From Promethearchaeia archaeon (GTDB lineage Archaea; Asgardarchaeota; Lokiarchaeia; Sigyniarchaeales; SOKP01), in NCBI GenBank assembly GCA_029856145.1, contig JAHQWK010000008.1:1-64000 (forward strand): a DNA stretch of 64,000 nucleotides. The letters run 5' to 3'. Shown here piece by piece: positions 31,201-46,200 of the stretch (positions are counted from its first letter, which is position 1; each line of letters opens with the position of its first letter). The notes under the pieces are model-generated. The model was not told the origin of the DNA. It was given only the letters and a program-made list of their open reading frames with translations, and ran no database searches. The translations under genes were made by a program, and so were the position numbers.

Positions 31201-34200
31201 TCAAGGTAGAAAAGGTATCTTCGGATAGCCCTGCAGTTCAAGGCGCCTCTATGGAGGAACTTGAGGATGTCCTTTTAGATTGGGACCAATATATTTCCAC
31301 TTATAAGGATGAATATGGAATCTTTGGCTTCGAATACACCTATGAACTTCCTGTCGTAAGTAGAGAATCTTTACAATCGCTCCAATTAGCTTTTGATGCC
31401 ACATTATCCTCGACCTCATTTGTTCAAGAATATCCTCTATCTATCCAATTATATAACTTCGAAACCAGTCAATGGGAGAGTATTCCTCTAGCGGCCTTAG
31501 ACGGAATTTATACATATAATGATGATAAATTAGATTATGATTTCTGGAGGTGGACTCCTAATAATGAATCAACAGATTCTATGGTTAAATTTGAGGTTGG
31601 TGAAATCACATTAGATGACACCATTGACCAAAGTGAAAGTGAATCGATCACTTTCGAAAATATTTATAACAATCCTGTAGTGGTTGCCTATATTAAATCA
31701 CGTGATAACGACGAATCTGTAGATGTGCGTGTAAAGGACGTTACCTCAACTGGTTGTACCATCTTTATGGAAGAGCCAGATAACGGAGCTCATTCAAGTG
31801 GCGAATCAGTAGGATATATGGTTATTGAAGCAGGTGAATGGGAATTCCCAGACGGGACTGAAATTAAAGCTGGAACGGTCAGTACTGACATTGATCATTA
31901 TTATGGGGGATCAACTACAGTAGGAGTTCAAGTAAGTTTTGATACTGCATTTAGTGCAACTCCAGTTATTTTACACACGTTAAACACTTATGAAAATGGA
32001 GCATTTAAATCTACAGCTTCTCATACAATTTCTTCTAGTTCCTTTAAAGTATGTCAAGAAACCGCAGAGACAGGTATTTCTACAAGCACAGAGACGATTG
32101 GTTGGATTGCAATTGAATCAGGAAAAACAGGAACATTCCAAGGTGTCAAATATGAAACGGGAAGAGGAAATGATGGAAATAAAGATGGCTTTGATGACGA
32201 TGGTCACACATTTACATTCTCTCAATCATTTAGTTCTGCTCCCATAATTATTACCAAACAGAATTCATTAAACGCTGGCAATGGCGCATGGGCTCGTTCT
32301 TATGGCACTCTTTCTTCAAGCTCTCATATTACATGTTCCGAGGAAGATCAAGTAGGGGATTCAGAACGTAGTCATAATGATGAGACCTTTGGATTTATAG
32401 CATTTGAAGAATCTTTATACTCCATAGGATCTACAGATGATCGATTTAGGCCAATATGGGGAACTCAAAATGTTGAAAGTATTAATACAGTATCCTATGG
32501 TCAGACTTTTCCAAGTAGTATAGATAACGACGGAAATCTTGTTATCGATAATTCTCTAAAACAAGGAGCAAATTTTCTGGTCAATACAAAAGATAATAGT
32601 TCCGTAAATAACTTTTTTTCAGATAGTTATAAATTCTTAACATTTGATACTTCTGGATATGATGCAAGTAAGTATCAGTTAAAAAATATCATTATTAATA
32701 TTACAAATTTCTACACCTCTGCAAGCGACTTTCCCTCTTACCAAGATTCACAGAGTTTTGCACTCAAGAACTTTTATGAGGAATTTTTAAATGATCTTCA
32801 CGAGTTTAAGATTCGCGTTATAACGCAAAAAGAAAATGCTCAAGATGAAGATGCGTTAGCTTATCTCTGTATTGGCGATTTTAATACATACACTCAAACT
32901 ACAACTAATTATTTGAATTATGAAGAGTTTGAGTCGAATGCTATTCAAGGATACCATGTAAGCGATAAATTAGAGTTTACAGAAGATGGTATACAGTTAA
33001 GTGGGATGAGCGGGTTTAACACTAAAGACGCTCCTGAGACTCAGAAATTTAGAGATAATTTCCAGACATCCACATGGAACTTACTAGGCGCATCCGAACC
33101 AGATATCATCTTTACAGAATCAATTGAGCAGGATGCGATGACACGTTCCTTACATCCAAATTCGAATTATAATAGTCAAGAGTTCGATTTATCTTCATTT
33201 AAAATTTCAAATCCTTTTACCTATTGCTTATGGCAGGATACCATAATTAAAGGAACAGAGATCGCCTCATATCCAGATGATACTCGATATGATGATATTA
33301 CATATCAAATATATGGTGCAAATCTATACGGAAGTAATTATGAAATACAAGTTCAGGATAATTATGATTTTGAAGGGGCTAAAACATGGGATCTTGAATA
33401 TCTTATGTTTACTGATATAAATGTCGATTCTATTAAGCTTTATTCTGATTCTGGCACTATTGATGAGACTATTAATGGTAATACATTAAGTGGTACAGCA
33501 CGTGTAGAAGATTTGAAAGAATTATATATTAGCACTACTGACAACTTAGATCATGAGATATCTGTAGATCTTCTGATTTATACAACCGTAGTGGAAGAAT
33601 ATGAGACGTATATTGAAACTCAATCATTTAACTACAATTATTTAACATCGGGTAATAATGATATGCGTGAACTTATCGTTACACGTCCTTCAAGCTTAGT
33701 CTATCAAGGCCCATATATTTATGTATATTCAACTGGAGGTTTTGATGAAACTATTGTTACTTGGAATAGCCGCCCAGCAACTTATGATCTTCTATCACAA
33801 GCAGAGGGTTTGGACGATAGCACTCCTATTACATTCCCAATTAACTTAGGGAAGATTACTGAGAATAATTACTTCAAGATTGATGCTACAGATGGAGGGA
33901 TTGATTATTATAACGATCCTCCCGTAAGATTCACAATAGGCAAAAAACATCAAGAAGGAAGCTTAATGTACATGCAAACCAACATTACTGAAACGCTTAA
34001 GCTTAAGAGCGCTGTCTATCCTTCAAGTACCATAATAACAAAAAACGATCAAATTGTCATTGATTGCAAGGCAGCTACAAATAGTGAAGTTATATTGACT
34101 CTATTTAGTGAGGGTGAGTTTGTGCGTAATTTCACTGTTATAGAGCAAGGAAATCAAGATTACTCTTCACAAATTTTAGTATTTACGACAAATGAGACTA

Positions 34201-37200
34201 TTCAGTTCGATCAATTACAATTTACTAGTACACTTGGAAAAGAACAGTATTTTGTCGTTCATTCGATTGATGTGATTGCCGGAGCAAGTGTTATTGATGC
34301 TAAATTATGGACCTATGACTTTACTGGGCGAAATTTATATTCATCTAATACTGTAGAGGAAACTTCATCTAATTTTGCTCTTTTTCAAGATAATTTGTAT
34401 TATAACCTAACTTCGGGCTGGATTAATGATCAATATGAAATCCAAATTGAGTTCGAATTTATACTTCCAGAATCAGAAATGACTGATGTCGATAAAATTG
34501 ATATTAATTTAGTAGGAACGGGGACTGGCGTTTCATTAGGAGGTGCTAAATTTAAATATTTGAATTTAGCGACAGGTCCATATGAGAAAATTGAGTATAC
34601 AAACACAGGTGACACTTACACATTCTCAATCGATAATGTTCAAAAGATATTTGATAGCAGTAGTGCCACATATCAAGTTCACTTCTTAATAACTTTAGGT
34701 TCTTCTGATATTTTCACAGTTCATATAGATAGTGTTAATGCAATTACATATAAGGAGTGGTCTGCTCAACATGATTTATACAGAGCTTCATTTGTGTTTG
34801 AAAGGATACATAGCAATAATAACGCTAGTGTAACCATTGCCGTAAGTGATGAGATTTCATTGACCATAGAAGATTCAAAATTGTATATAAACGGTTATGA
34901 TAACATTATGTCTTTCTATTATAATTGTACTGAACAGCAATGGCACGCATATTTAAATGAAGAAACTACTGATTTACTGGTCAATGCAACAGAGAGTGAA
35001 CCTACACCAAAATTACGCATAGAATCCAACTACAATTCTACCAGTTACGGTATTATTGTAAAATCAATTGAATCGCAATATTATAAGAGAGTTCGCGATT
35101 CTGCTGATTTCGAAGAATATAAATCTGTCCTTGCGAGTTATAGAGCAGTCCAAGGACACGGAGAGGTAATAGAGCTTGATTCCCGAGATGCCAATATAAC
35201 CCCTGAGAACACCTTTGCTCAAGTATGTGCTGATGTTGATATTATATATTCTTTTCATGATGATATGCAAGAAGAAAATATTTTTTCATATGAATTAATA
35301 CCCACTTTTAGTTCAAGTTCTTTTGATAATCTAACTTCAGTAGTATATGATGAGACTGGGTTTATTTTTAGTTCCGTATCTGATCTTACAATCTACAATG
35401 TAACTTCTGTTGATGGTGATGTTACTAAGACATCTGGAGATTTATCAGATTTAAATGAAAAAGATGATTATAATTGGGTTAAATTTGATTCAGCATGGAA
35501 TACTGAAAGGTATGATAACTCCCCTGAATTTTATAAAACCCCCTCTGGAGCTTCCGGCTCTCCTTCAGAACCCGATGATTGGGATATTAGGGACGAGGGC
35601 ACCTGTAGAGAATATACTGTTATTTCTGGAACATCTTCTGTAAAAGCAGAAGATATATTTTCTTTTAATGGTCTACCAAGTTGGGCAGGTTCAGCAAAAG
35701 ATAAAGAAATTGAAGTGAAAATTTGGTGGGATGACAGTATCGGAGCTACTTTGAAATATTGTAAACTTTATGTTATGGATTGGGGTGATCCTTATGACAC
35801 TGATGACACCTATGTAGAAAAAGCTAGCTTTTACGAAGCTCAATGGGATACTAGGACTATTTCTCTTGCATCGGGCAATATTAATAGATGGCTTGATTAT
35901 AATACAAAACTCTATCAGACAAAAATCAAAATTGAAACGTATGTTGAAGCCAGTCTTCTCCCTGCACTGGATGTAAATATCGAATACCTTTATTTAGATT
36001 TTAAAAAAGATGATAAAGATACTTCTGCCGTTGAGTTTGAGTTTGACGATCTCATAAACGGAGAAAATGATTTCTATGTCTATTTTAGGGGGAAGACTGA
36101 CGGCTTAGACTTTACATCTAAATTACTCATCGACGGTGTGGAAAAACTTTCCTTCAACAACACTTTTGAAGAATATGCGGGATTTGTTAGTGATGTTGAT
36201 TCTATTAAAGTATGGATTGCTGATGATGGAGAAATCTATCACCCCTCATTAGATAACAGAGAAGTCATTTTGGATTATCTGGTGGTAAAATGGGTAAATG
36301 AAGATATCAATTTTACTGTGTATAATAAGGATTCAATCTTGCTTAATTCTTCACTTTCCCATACACAAGCAAGCTCAACTCCAATTGATAGAGGGTTTGT
36401 TGAATATAATCAATATTTTGGGAAAAACACTCTTCATTTCACGCTTAAAAATAGTATCCAGACACCAATTTTTGGGAGGAATAACAGCTTAATTTATGCA
36501 GATCTTGACCTTACCGATTTAGACCTTGATTTCACTCTCTTTCCAGACGAATCCTACGAAGATTTTCCTACAGAACATCAGAACGTAGAAGGAAAGAATT
36601 CAACTCAATATAATACAGATATTCTTAAAGATTATAACGAATACAGTAATAGCAGATTCAAGAACTCCGCTATAGACGATATTCAAATCCCTTTAATGAC
36701 TCCTATTGAGATGGATTTTGGAGATATTAACCTTGATGATTTTTCTGATATTGATTTAGAAATAGTTTTAGATTATGGCCTTGCACTTCAGAATAGAGCG
36801 AAAAATAGCGAGTGGAGTTGGAGGTTCAGGTTAATTTATTATAATTATACTTCAGGGGCTTGGGAAGACTTTAAAGGGCTTTTAAGAGCAAAAAACATGG
36901 GATATGAACGTTCCGTATGGGATCCTTCAAAGAACTTTGCAATGTACCTTCAAAATCCAGAAGTGAATGATTTCATTCCTATTTTAGATGATAACGACAT
37001 TCAGCTAAAGAATCCAATTCTCATTGACAGTATTACCAACGACACATTATCGGATGGAATATTCAAATTGGCGTTTGTATCCTATATTTTACCTGGTAAT
37101 CTATCCATTATGGGTGAGATTTACCAAGGCGAATGTTTCTCATATGAACGTGAAGACCCACTAGTTCCTATTAGTATTTCCCAGACGGTGAATATGCTTG

Positions 37201-40200
37201 AATGTATTCTTATAAGTGAATCTAGAGAAATAATATATCCTGAATCATCTGTAGTTGTTAACTTAGAATTAAATGAGAATTTAAAAGCTAATTTAAGCTC
37301 CATTTCCAATTTAGGAGAAATTGTTGCGGTAAAAGGGAGATATATTGATAATAAAGAGATTTTATACGAATATCCAATTCATTCCTATTGGGTCACTGCT
37401 GAAGACGAGCTTGCTTTTAATTCTCCAATGAAATACTTGTTTACTAATGTTACTATTGAGTATGTACCTCAACTTGCTCTTAATTATAACGCTACTGACG
37501 GATATTGGTATTTACCCAATAATGTATTTATAGCAAGTAGGAACTTTAGTCAACCGTTCTTTGTGAGTTCCTTATGCGTAAATAATACCTTCTACGGCAC
37601 ATATATCCATCCAGATGTGGACGTGGGATACACAGTCGGATTTTTAGGTAATCGAACGTATGTGAAATTTGCTGAAAATATTCACCCAGATTCCACAGTA
37701 AAAGGGGCAGTTCATTTTGCTAAAGTTGGATATAAATATCTCTATAAATTCTCCTTAAAAGATGAGCTATTATACTCCTATAATATATTAAATGAAGATA
37801 CTCCGTTAATTGACGGTATATTCCATATAGAACTCAATGCGGGATTTAAGGATGTAATTTATTCTGAGCTCTCCCAAGTTGCCTGTGAAGATTATCAATT
37901 ATTTATTAATATCACTCGTGTTGATACTTACACCGGTGAGACAAGATCTATCGGGTATTCCAGCATTGAATTAGACAGTAGTCTATTAGGGTATCATCTA
38001 TATAATTTAGATGTTAGCTTAGATGAATTTACCTTTGTTTCTAATGGAAGAGATCTACTAAAAGAAGCAATTACTCGAGGAACACATTATGATTTACAGG
38101 TTACTCTAGAAAGTTCTATTAGTAATTGTATTGTTGATGGTCATTTATTCAAAGGGATGTATGCTCATGAACTTCTTATTGCAAGTTTTGAAATAAAGAC
38201 AGAAGAATCAGAAATGAAATTTAATGGAGACCAAGTACAAACTCCGTATATCCCAATACCTCAAAAGAGTATCATTCTTGCCAGATTAGATACCGCGATG
38301 TACCAATTTAGCGATTTGGATTATAGTTTCGATTTTCTTATTGACGCTATCCGTACTGAAAAATACGCCCTTTATGAGAATATAGATTATATTTTTGATT
38401 CAAGCCAAAGCACAATTATCTTAATAGGCGAGTATAGAGATTATTCTGGGTATCTTTTTGCGGATATAACCTATAAAGCATTTGAATGGAAAGAAGGTTC
38501 TGTTTCGAGTCTGGAACCTATAACACTTACATTTGATAACGATTATGGCAGAAATATTTCAAAATTCTTAGAATTTTCCTTACAATATAATTTAATCCCT
38601 GGATATGAGTTAGAAAAAGTTGACTATACCTCTGGAAGATTAGTGCTGGCAAATGAAGAAAAAAGTTCTGCGTTAATGAATATCTATTTATATAACTTTA
38701 ATGATAATAAATGGGATAAAATTGAGTTTGTTGTATATGACGACTATACGGGAACAAATACCTTCTCGTATGTTGTCGATAGAAACTTTATCACATTTGA
38801 GGATTACTTTAATAAAACAACGGGAGATGAATTTGAAGTTAAAGCTGTTCTTGCCGTAGAAGAGGTTATAGGTGATTATTTTGTATCGCAAGCAAGTTTC
38901 GGGATCACCTCTATTAACGCAAGTATCTATTATGATACTCCTGATACGGAACATACTATAAACCCAGAAATTGAATTTGATGTTGACCTTACCGAATTCT
39001 TTACAGGTGACTCTAAATATTTAGAACAAATAAAAGTAGATTTACAATTTTCAGGAGAGATTGAATTTGATTCCGCTTTTATCTTCTCTCAATATGCTTT
39101 GTTAGAAGAAAATTATAATTTTTATATAAGAAATAAATATCTCGATTTTGAACAGTTTACATTAGAAGATAATACAATTATTCTTTCACGAGAAGAAATT
39201 AATCGCCTAATATTCCATGATATTGAAAATGAAAAATATTACTTACGTGCAAAATTAGAGTATGATTGGACCTGTATTCTTGAGATGAATCTTGGAAGTA
39301 ATTCTAGACTTGAAATTGTTTCTACTCTCAACTTAATTAAATATGATCTATCAGCTTCCTACACTTCATACGAGACCACAAGAATTTCAGCTCAAGAAAT
39401 TGATACTCCGTATGATCTCTGCGAGATAATTGCTCCAGACTATATTGAGACTGATTCAGGTATTTCTGTTTTAGAGAGCGATAATGAAATTGATATTGGT
39501 ATTTTTGGAGGTTTTCTAAGAAATGCAAATACACGACAGAGGTTAATGGTAAGACAGCAATTATATTATACATTCAATGAAAGTACTTCTGGACCACAAG
39601 CGATTTTATTAGATCAAGAATACACCGATGCGATTTTACGGTTTTTGATTCCGCTTGGATATTTAGAGCAGCCATATACTTATTTGATAAATAAGACATA
39701 TTTTACTTTTATAACTGATTTTGAGGTTATAGATGTAAAACTATACCGTTATAATGGTGTTTCAGACGTATTTGTGGCAAATATGACTCCTCATTCAACA
39801 AAAGTAGGTATATTTGAATATACATGGGACGACGTTGAAGGGGATACTGAAACAACTTCTGGTGATACAGTGGAGCTCATGTTCCTCTTAACTGATGTTT
39901 TTGAAAACACTGGAAGTTATCGTTATAATTTTACAACCGATTTCAATCCACCTAATCCAGAAATTTCAATAGGAGACGGTTCAGAAAGTTTTGAAGATTG
40001 TACGGCAGATCCTACCACATCTCTTACGTTTACTCATACTGAGGAAGGATTATACACCGAATATTATAGAATTATTGATAATATGTTAGGTAGTACAACC
40101 GATTGGATTAAATTTAACTCAACTGAGCTTCTTATTTTAGATGATTTAGCTATTCTACCAGAGAACTTTACAATTGAATATAACGTTATCGATGCTGCGG

Positions 40201-43200
40201 GAAATGAGAATATTACTTCAATTTATAATTATAATTATCAATACATCACATTTTCAAGGGAAAAATCAATTACCCTTACCGACGATACTATTGATTTGAA
40301 CGGATTTTCTAATAGAGAGATTTCCTTTACCGATACAGGACAGTTTAATAACAGCCAGAATTTAGATGTCTATATTAACGGATTTAGATATGGTACTGCC
40401 TACTTAGATTCTGGCTCATATAGGCTTTCATTCGGCAACGAGAATTCTAAAGAGACTTTGATTGCTTACTCCGACTCATTACTGTCAGACTACATTTATT
40501 CTAATATCAATCCTCTCAACCATATCAGTTGGGAAGTTAGAGAAGATGAATACTATGCTATAGTGAAACATGTGCTTGTGGATAGCGATATTGTCATCAC
40601 CAATCCTCTTACTTATAATATTACGACTGAATTTGAATTGGAACACCTTTATAACAGAGGTTTTGGATTGTCAGACTATATGAGGATAAAGCAAGTATAT
40701 TATATCAACGCTTCAGACGGTAGTAAGATTCCTCTCACTTTAGGTCCTGATTTTATCGTCTATGAGGAAACTGGAATTGTAGATTTCCCAGAGTATTCAG
40801 TTGTCTATAATTTATATGAGAGCATAAGTGAGGTTAAGGATGGAATCATTTATTTCGAGTATGACGCCTCTCCTTTTGCTGACCAATTACGACTTTCGAA
40901 TGCAGATGGTTTTTTCATCAACTTTACCATGCCTTCAGTGTATTATGAACATACAACAATCGAGAAACTTGTTATTAGTTTAAACGATTTTGCCGGCAAT
41001 TCTTTTGCAAAAGTCTATTATGATATTGATTTACGGCAATACTTCTTAGATAATGTAAAAGGTCAATATGAAGAAGATATTTTTGGTCTAGGTAAAATGA
41101 TGACCATTCCGTTATATATTGATCTGAATGAAATTGCAATTTCCAATATTGATAAACAATTTGATCTTAAATTATTAAAATCTGTTTCCATAACAGTTTC
41201 TGATCATGAAAGATGGCCAGGTTCATTTATTCAAAATTTTGAAAATTATTCTGTTATGAACTTACCTTATCAACGTATAGGAGTTAAAGATATCAAACTA
41301 TATAATTTGATTAGTGATACCATTGAAGCAGATGAACAAGGATATGTAAGCGCCTCTATTATGTTTAGAGCTTCCGATTATTATAATCTCTTTGCTGAAG
41401 CTGAGTTTAATATTAAGAAGCTTGATATTGAGTTTACAAACACTAAAGCTTACGCATATAACCAAGAGATTGACACTTCAGTTGATATGGAATATTCTGA
41501 TTTCATTGAGTTAAATTACCGTTGGAACAATTCTTTAGCTCAAGTATTGCTCAATGATATTGTATATTTGCCTGTGTCTATGATTAATGCCACTTCAGGA
41601 GAAGAACTTGGATATAGTACAGCAAATTGGATAACAAAATTTGATTATGATTCTTTATCAAATTATCTCACAAAATACTATTACTCGAAATTTGAAGTAC
41701 CAAAAACATTAGGCGAAATTGATATTTCCTTTAGCTCTCCGGGCACATCTCTTTTCAATATTACTTTCATAGATGCGCCTACAATTGCTTTAAATGTTAC
41801 TCAAGAATCTCTATCCACAGATCCTATTTATCTTCCAGAGACAGATTATGAGCTTGAGTACGGTCATACCTTATTACTTGAGGGAGCTATACTTGACAAC
41901 GATGAGTATTTAGTAGAAGATAAGGTATATAATTATAAGTATCAAGAAGCACTTGACGGAAAGACAACTCACGCCCTTGACATAGTCTCTCCTTATGGAG
42001 ATCCTGATTTTATTGATAGGGAAGAATTTGCAATTTATTATGTAAATGATGAATTAAAGATCCTTCCATTATTTTCAACGTTAAACGGTCGATATTTCAC
42101 AAATAAGACAATTTTAGATTATAATGAAGATCCCACTATAAGTTACATAGATAATTCATTTGTGCTCAATATTTACTGGAGAAAGAACTCTACAAATTTT
42201 ATTCATTATGATACGAATCTATTAATTACCCATAAAGTTGTCAATGGAAAACCAATTTCTCCAATTTCCTATAGCTCTCTTGATTCATTTGGAAACGATA
42301 AGCAGCAGAACCTAATGGAGATCCCTTTCGCGCGATATGATATGCTTACGAAGAACTGGGTTACTCAAGATACCTTCACTCAACAATTCCGTATTGATAA
42401 AGTGTTGCTTTTTGAGGATGTTGAGAGTTCTGGTACTACTATTAGGGGTCCTTCTTTCGAGGTCGGACAGAATAATATTACTACAGGGATTATCGATATC
42501 GGAGATATATATGAAAATAAAACCGATTCTGAAATATTTGAATTAGTAGATGAGGAAGAATATTCATGGTTAATTAATACGAATGGAGAACTTGTGGTTT
42601 CTGGATTGCCTTATGTATCAGGAGACACCTTCAAAATTTCATATTATGCATATTATCCTGTAGCAATACCCCACTCTCTAAACAGCCCAAGCTCTTCCAT
42701 CGTGTATATCAAAGTAATAAACAACTCAGGATATGAGTTTGAATTCGCTTTAAATACCGATTATAAGTTTTCTGAAGATGGGTATTCTGTGTATTTTCTC
42801 GATTTATACAACTCAATTATTAAAAGTGGTAATTTCTCTATTTTTAATACATTTGAGGTTAAATATACTGCCCCACTTACACGAAAAGTTGATTTATCTA
42901 CCAATATTTTATTGATGCTTCAAGATAATCTTGGCAATGATATTCCTATTGATGTTATTCCTATTGATAACTTAGGATTCTTTGAATATGAACAAGTTCT
43001 TCGAGAAGATAGCCCACTCTCGATCCCTCTTGGTGGGGGCAAGAAGCTTGTTCATATGCTCTTATCTTATTTACCATTAAGTGTCCATAACAAATCTTCT
43101 GGTACTTCCATTTCCATATCATATTCCGATCCTGAGTTCGGAAATATTTATCCATATATAGAGAGTAATAGTTGGGCAAAACCAATAACCATACTTACCA

Positions 43201-46200
43201 TCCCCGATAACGTCAAACTCACGATGGTTGAGGATCCATTAGATAATATTGTATTTAGTCAAAAATACTTTGAAGAGAGAGATTATGTATATAATTATAA
43301 TCCTATGGAAGCCTTAGAGGAAGGAGAAGAATATACAAAAGTGATGATTGATGCCCTTGTACAGCAAGAGTATACTTTTGCCTTTAAATTGACAACTGCT
43401 GAAGGAAAATCCATAAACAATTCAATAGTCTGGGCTCATATTGGTCTACTTCCGAAGAGTGAGAAGCAATTCCTAAACGATAGGATGGTTATTGAGGATC
43501 TTGGAATCTCACCATACTTTGAAGCCTTAGGTACCCAAGAAATCACCTTCATAGGTCCTGGTGAAAGTCCTAATAAGATGTTTGGAAAACCACTCCTATA
43601 TGAGACAGATGGCTATAATACTAATTACAGTGCGTACGGACCTTATTACTGGCTCTATTCCACCACCAATGAAAATGGTGAAGCTACATTTGAAGTTTCC
43701 TTTGACCAAGATTATCTTACCGACTTTACTGATATTTTCGGTTCACGCGAAGGGTTTGATTCAGTGGAGGATGTGGTCTTATATCTCCGTGTGTTTAATT
43801 CCTATTTTGACTGGGACGAATTTGAAATTGATACCCCTAATCAATACTTATGCTCAAAGGATGGTATGATCTATAATGGGTCTACCGCATTAAATAATTA
43901 TAACTTTGATAAATTAGCATTACAAGACTCTACATATGTAGAAGGACTAATCAGATTACATAAAAAAGATATTTCCGTAGCTACCAACGATTATTACAGC
44001 TACCAACTTCCTGATGCCGATCTTGGACAAAACTATGAACCTCTTACTTTGCATCTACGGGTTCATGAAGCAAGCCCAATTCCAAATGGCGAGGCTACAA
44101 ACATCGAATCCCTTACAAAAGTTTATACCAGTTCTGAATTAGAACCACTTCCAGTAAATATTCTAAAGGGAGATTACACATATTATGCCGCTATTCAATT
44201 CTATACCCCTTCGGGAACGTTAGTCGAGACGCTCTATAAAGCAATTGAACCTGCGTATAATGATGGTATTGTAGAGATTGACAATGAGACTGTATATACT
44301 ATTTTAGATAAGCTCGGTCCGGGAATTTCCACCCTTAAAATCCAAATATTAGAATCAGAATCATATAAAGCCTCACCTGTTATTATCATCCCTATCGAAA
44401 TTCAACCGTCAAATTGGATTAAATTTGGGCAAAAGAACTCCCAAATTGATTTAATCAATCCGTTTGTATCAGCATGGGGTGTTGCCTATAACGGCGCTGA
44501 CGAGATGCCTTTTGAATCGTGCTATCCACACTTGATCGGTAGTATGTGGGTTGAACCATTCTTCAATGCTACAGGTGGAGATGAGTCAATTCAAGATTAT
44601 ATTGATATTAATTTAGATTGTACTATCTATAATGATGATGGCACCACCAGTACCTTCCCATTACAAAGTAATATCATGCTACGTCCGGGTAATTGGGACG
44701 GTATTTTAACCTTCGATATCGGTCTAGGTCCTGAATCCGCTTTTCTGATGGGACTTCAATGCGATCTGAACTTATCATTTAGTATAGATTTCAATAGCGA
44801 CAAAATTTTTGAAGATCAGAGGGATGTGTCAATTTACCTATTAGATCTACGGTTAGAAGCCTATCCATCAAGCAGTACACCGATCACCACATGGTCAATC
44901 TATGATGATGGCTTTAGTGATACAACCATTAAAGTAAAGGAATTGGATACGGTAAGCACAAATACTGGCACATTAGACTTAGGAGGAACTCAAAGTGGGG
45001 TAGTGTATGGACAAGAAGTAGCATTCTTATTTGATAATAGCACTTTAGATTATGCTTTAAACGCCGAAAGTGAGCTGTTAAACCTACTAGCTCTTGACGG
45101 AATTGAAGTGATGAAAGTTGCCGGAATTAAAGATGGAGATGAATATAGTTTTATTAAAGACACAGATTATTCAATCCCATATGCTTCTTCTGGAATTCTA
45201 GCTAATGAATCTGCTATTAAATTCTTAGGAAACGATGTACCTGATGAAGGAACAGAATTTTCCATAACCTATAAGCTGAAATTTGATTTCGATACCAATA
45301 AGTATGGAGTTATTACATTAGGTTATACAAGTAATGAGAATGTAAGCTCCATTGAACTTCAATTACATGAAGACTTCTTGCCAACCAGTAATAGTTCCTA
45401 TTCACCATTATTCATTCAATTTACCGATAGATTTACAGGTACAGGCTCTCAGACCGAGTTTACAGTTAATTATGGGTTAAGCGGAGTATCTTCGTGGAGT
45501 AGTGATTATTTTGTTATTTACAACGAGCAAGAATTAATTGATAATTATGGCTCATTTACAAAAACAGTTTCTTCAGGAAGACCAAAATTAACCTTTTCCA
45601 CTGCTCCCCCAAATCAAGCAAAAGTAAATATTACCTATGGAATAAAATCACAATACAACTTATCATATGGATTCCAGAAAGTTGACAAACCATATAGTTC
45701 TTCTGTGAGGTTGATTCAAAATGATGATTATTCTCCAAGTATAAAAGATGAGGCAAATAATGAGTTAGCTACCTACTCACTTTCTGATCCCTCAATGTAT
45801 ATTTCTCTTGATGATTCTGCTGAAAAGACCCTTTTAAAACTGTTAAATATTCCATTGTTATATGATCCAGAAATTAATATGACTTTTGCTTTTGATGGCG
45901 TTCTTTTAGATTTAATTGATAGCTTTGACACTGATTTTAATAACCTTACTATCCAATTTAAATATATCACCAATGATGGATATTATGAATTTTATTCTGA
46001 TCCAATGGTTATTCCACTTGATTATTCAGAAATTTCTCCTGATATTGTAGACAATAGTTATGTTATTTATTATAATAAAGACCTTCAAGCCATCTATGAT
46101 ATGGTGGGTGCCAGCAGTTTTGATATTGAAATTATTTTAAGTCAAGTCGGAAGTAGCGATAATTATATTCCTTATATTTTATTAGAAGAGTTCGAGTACA

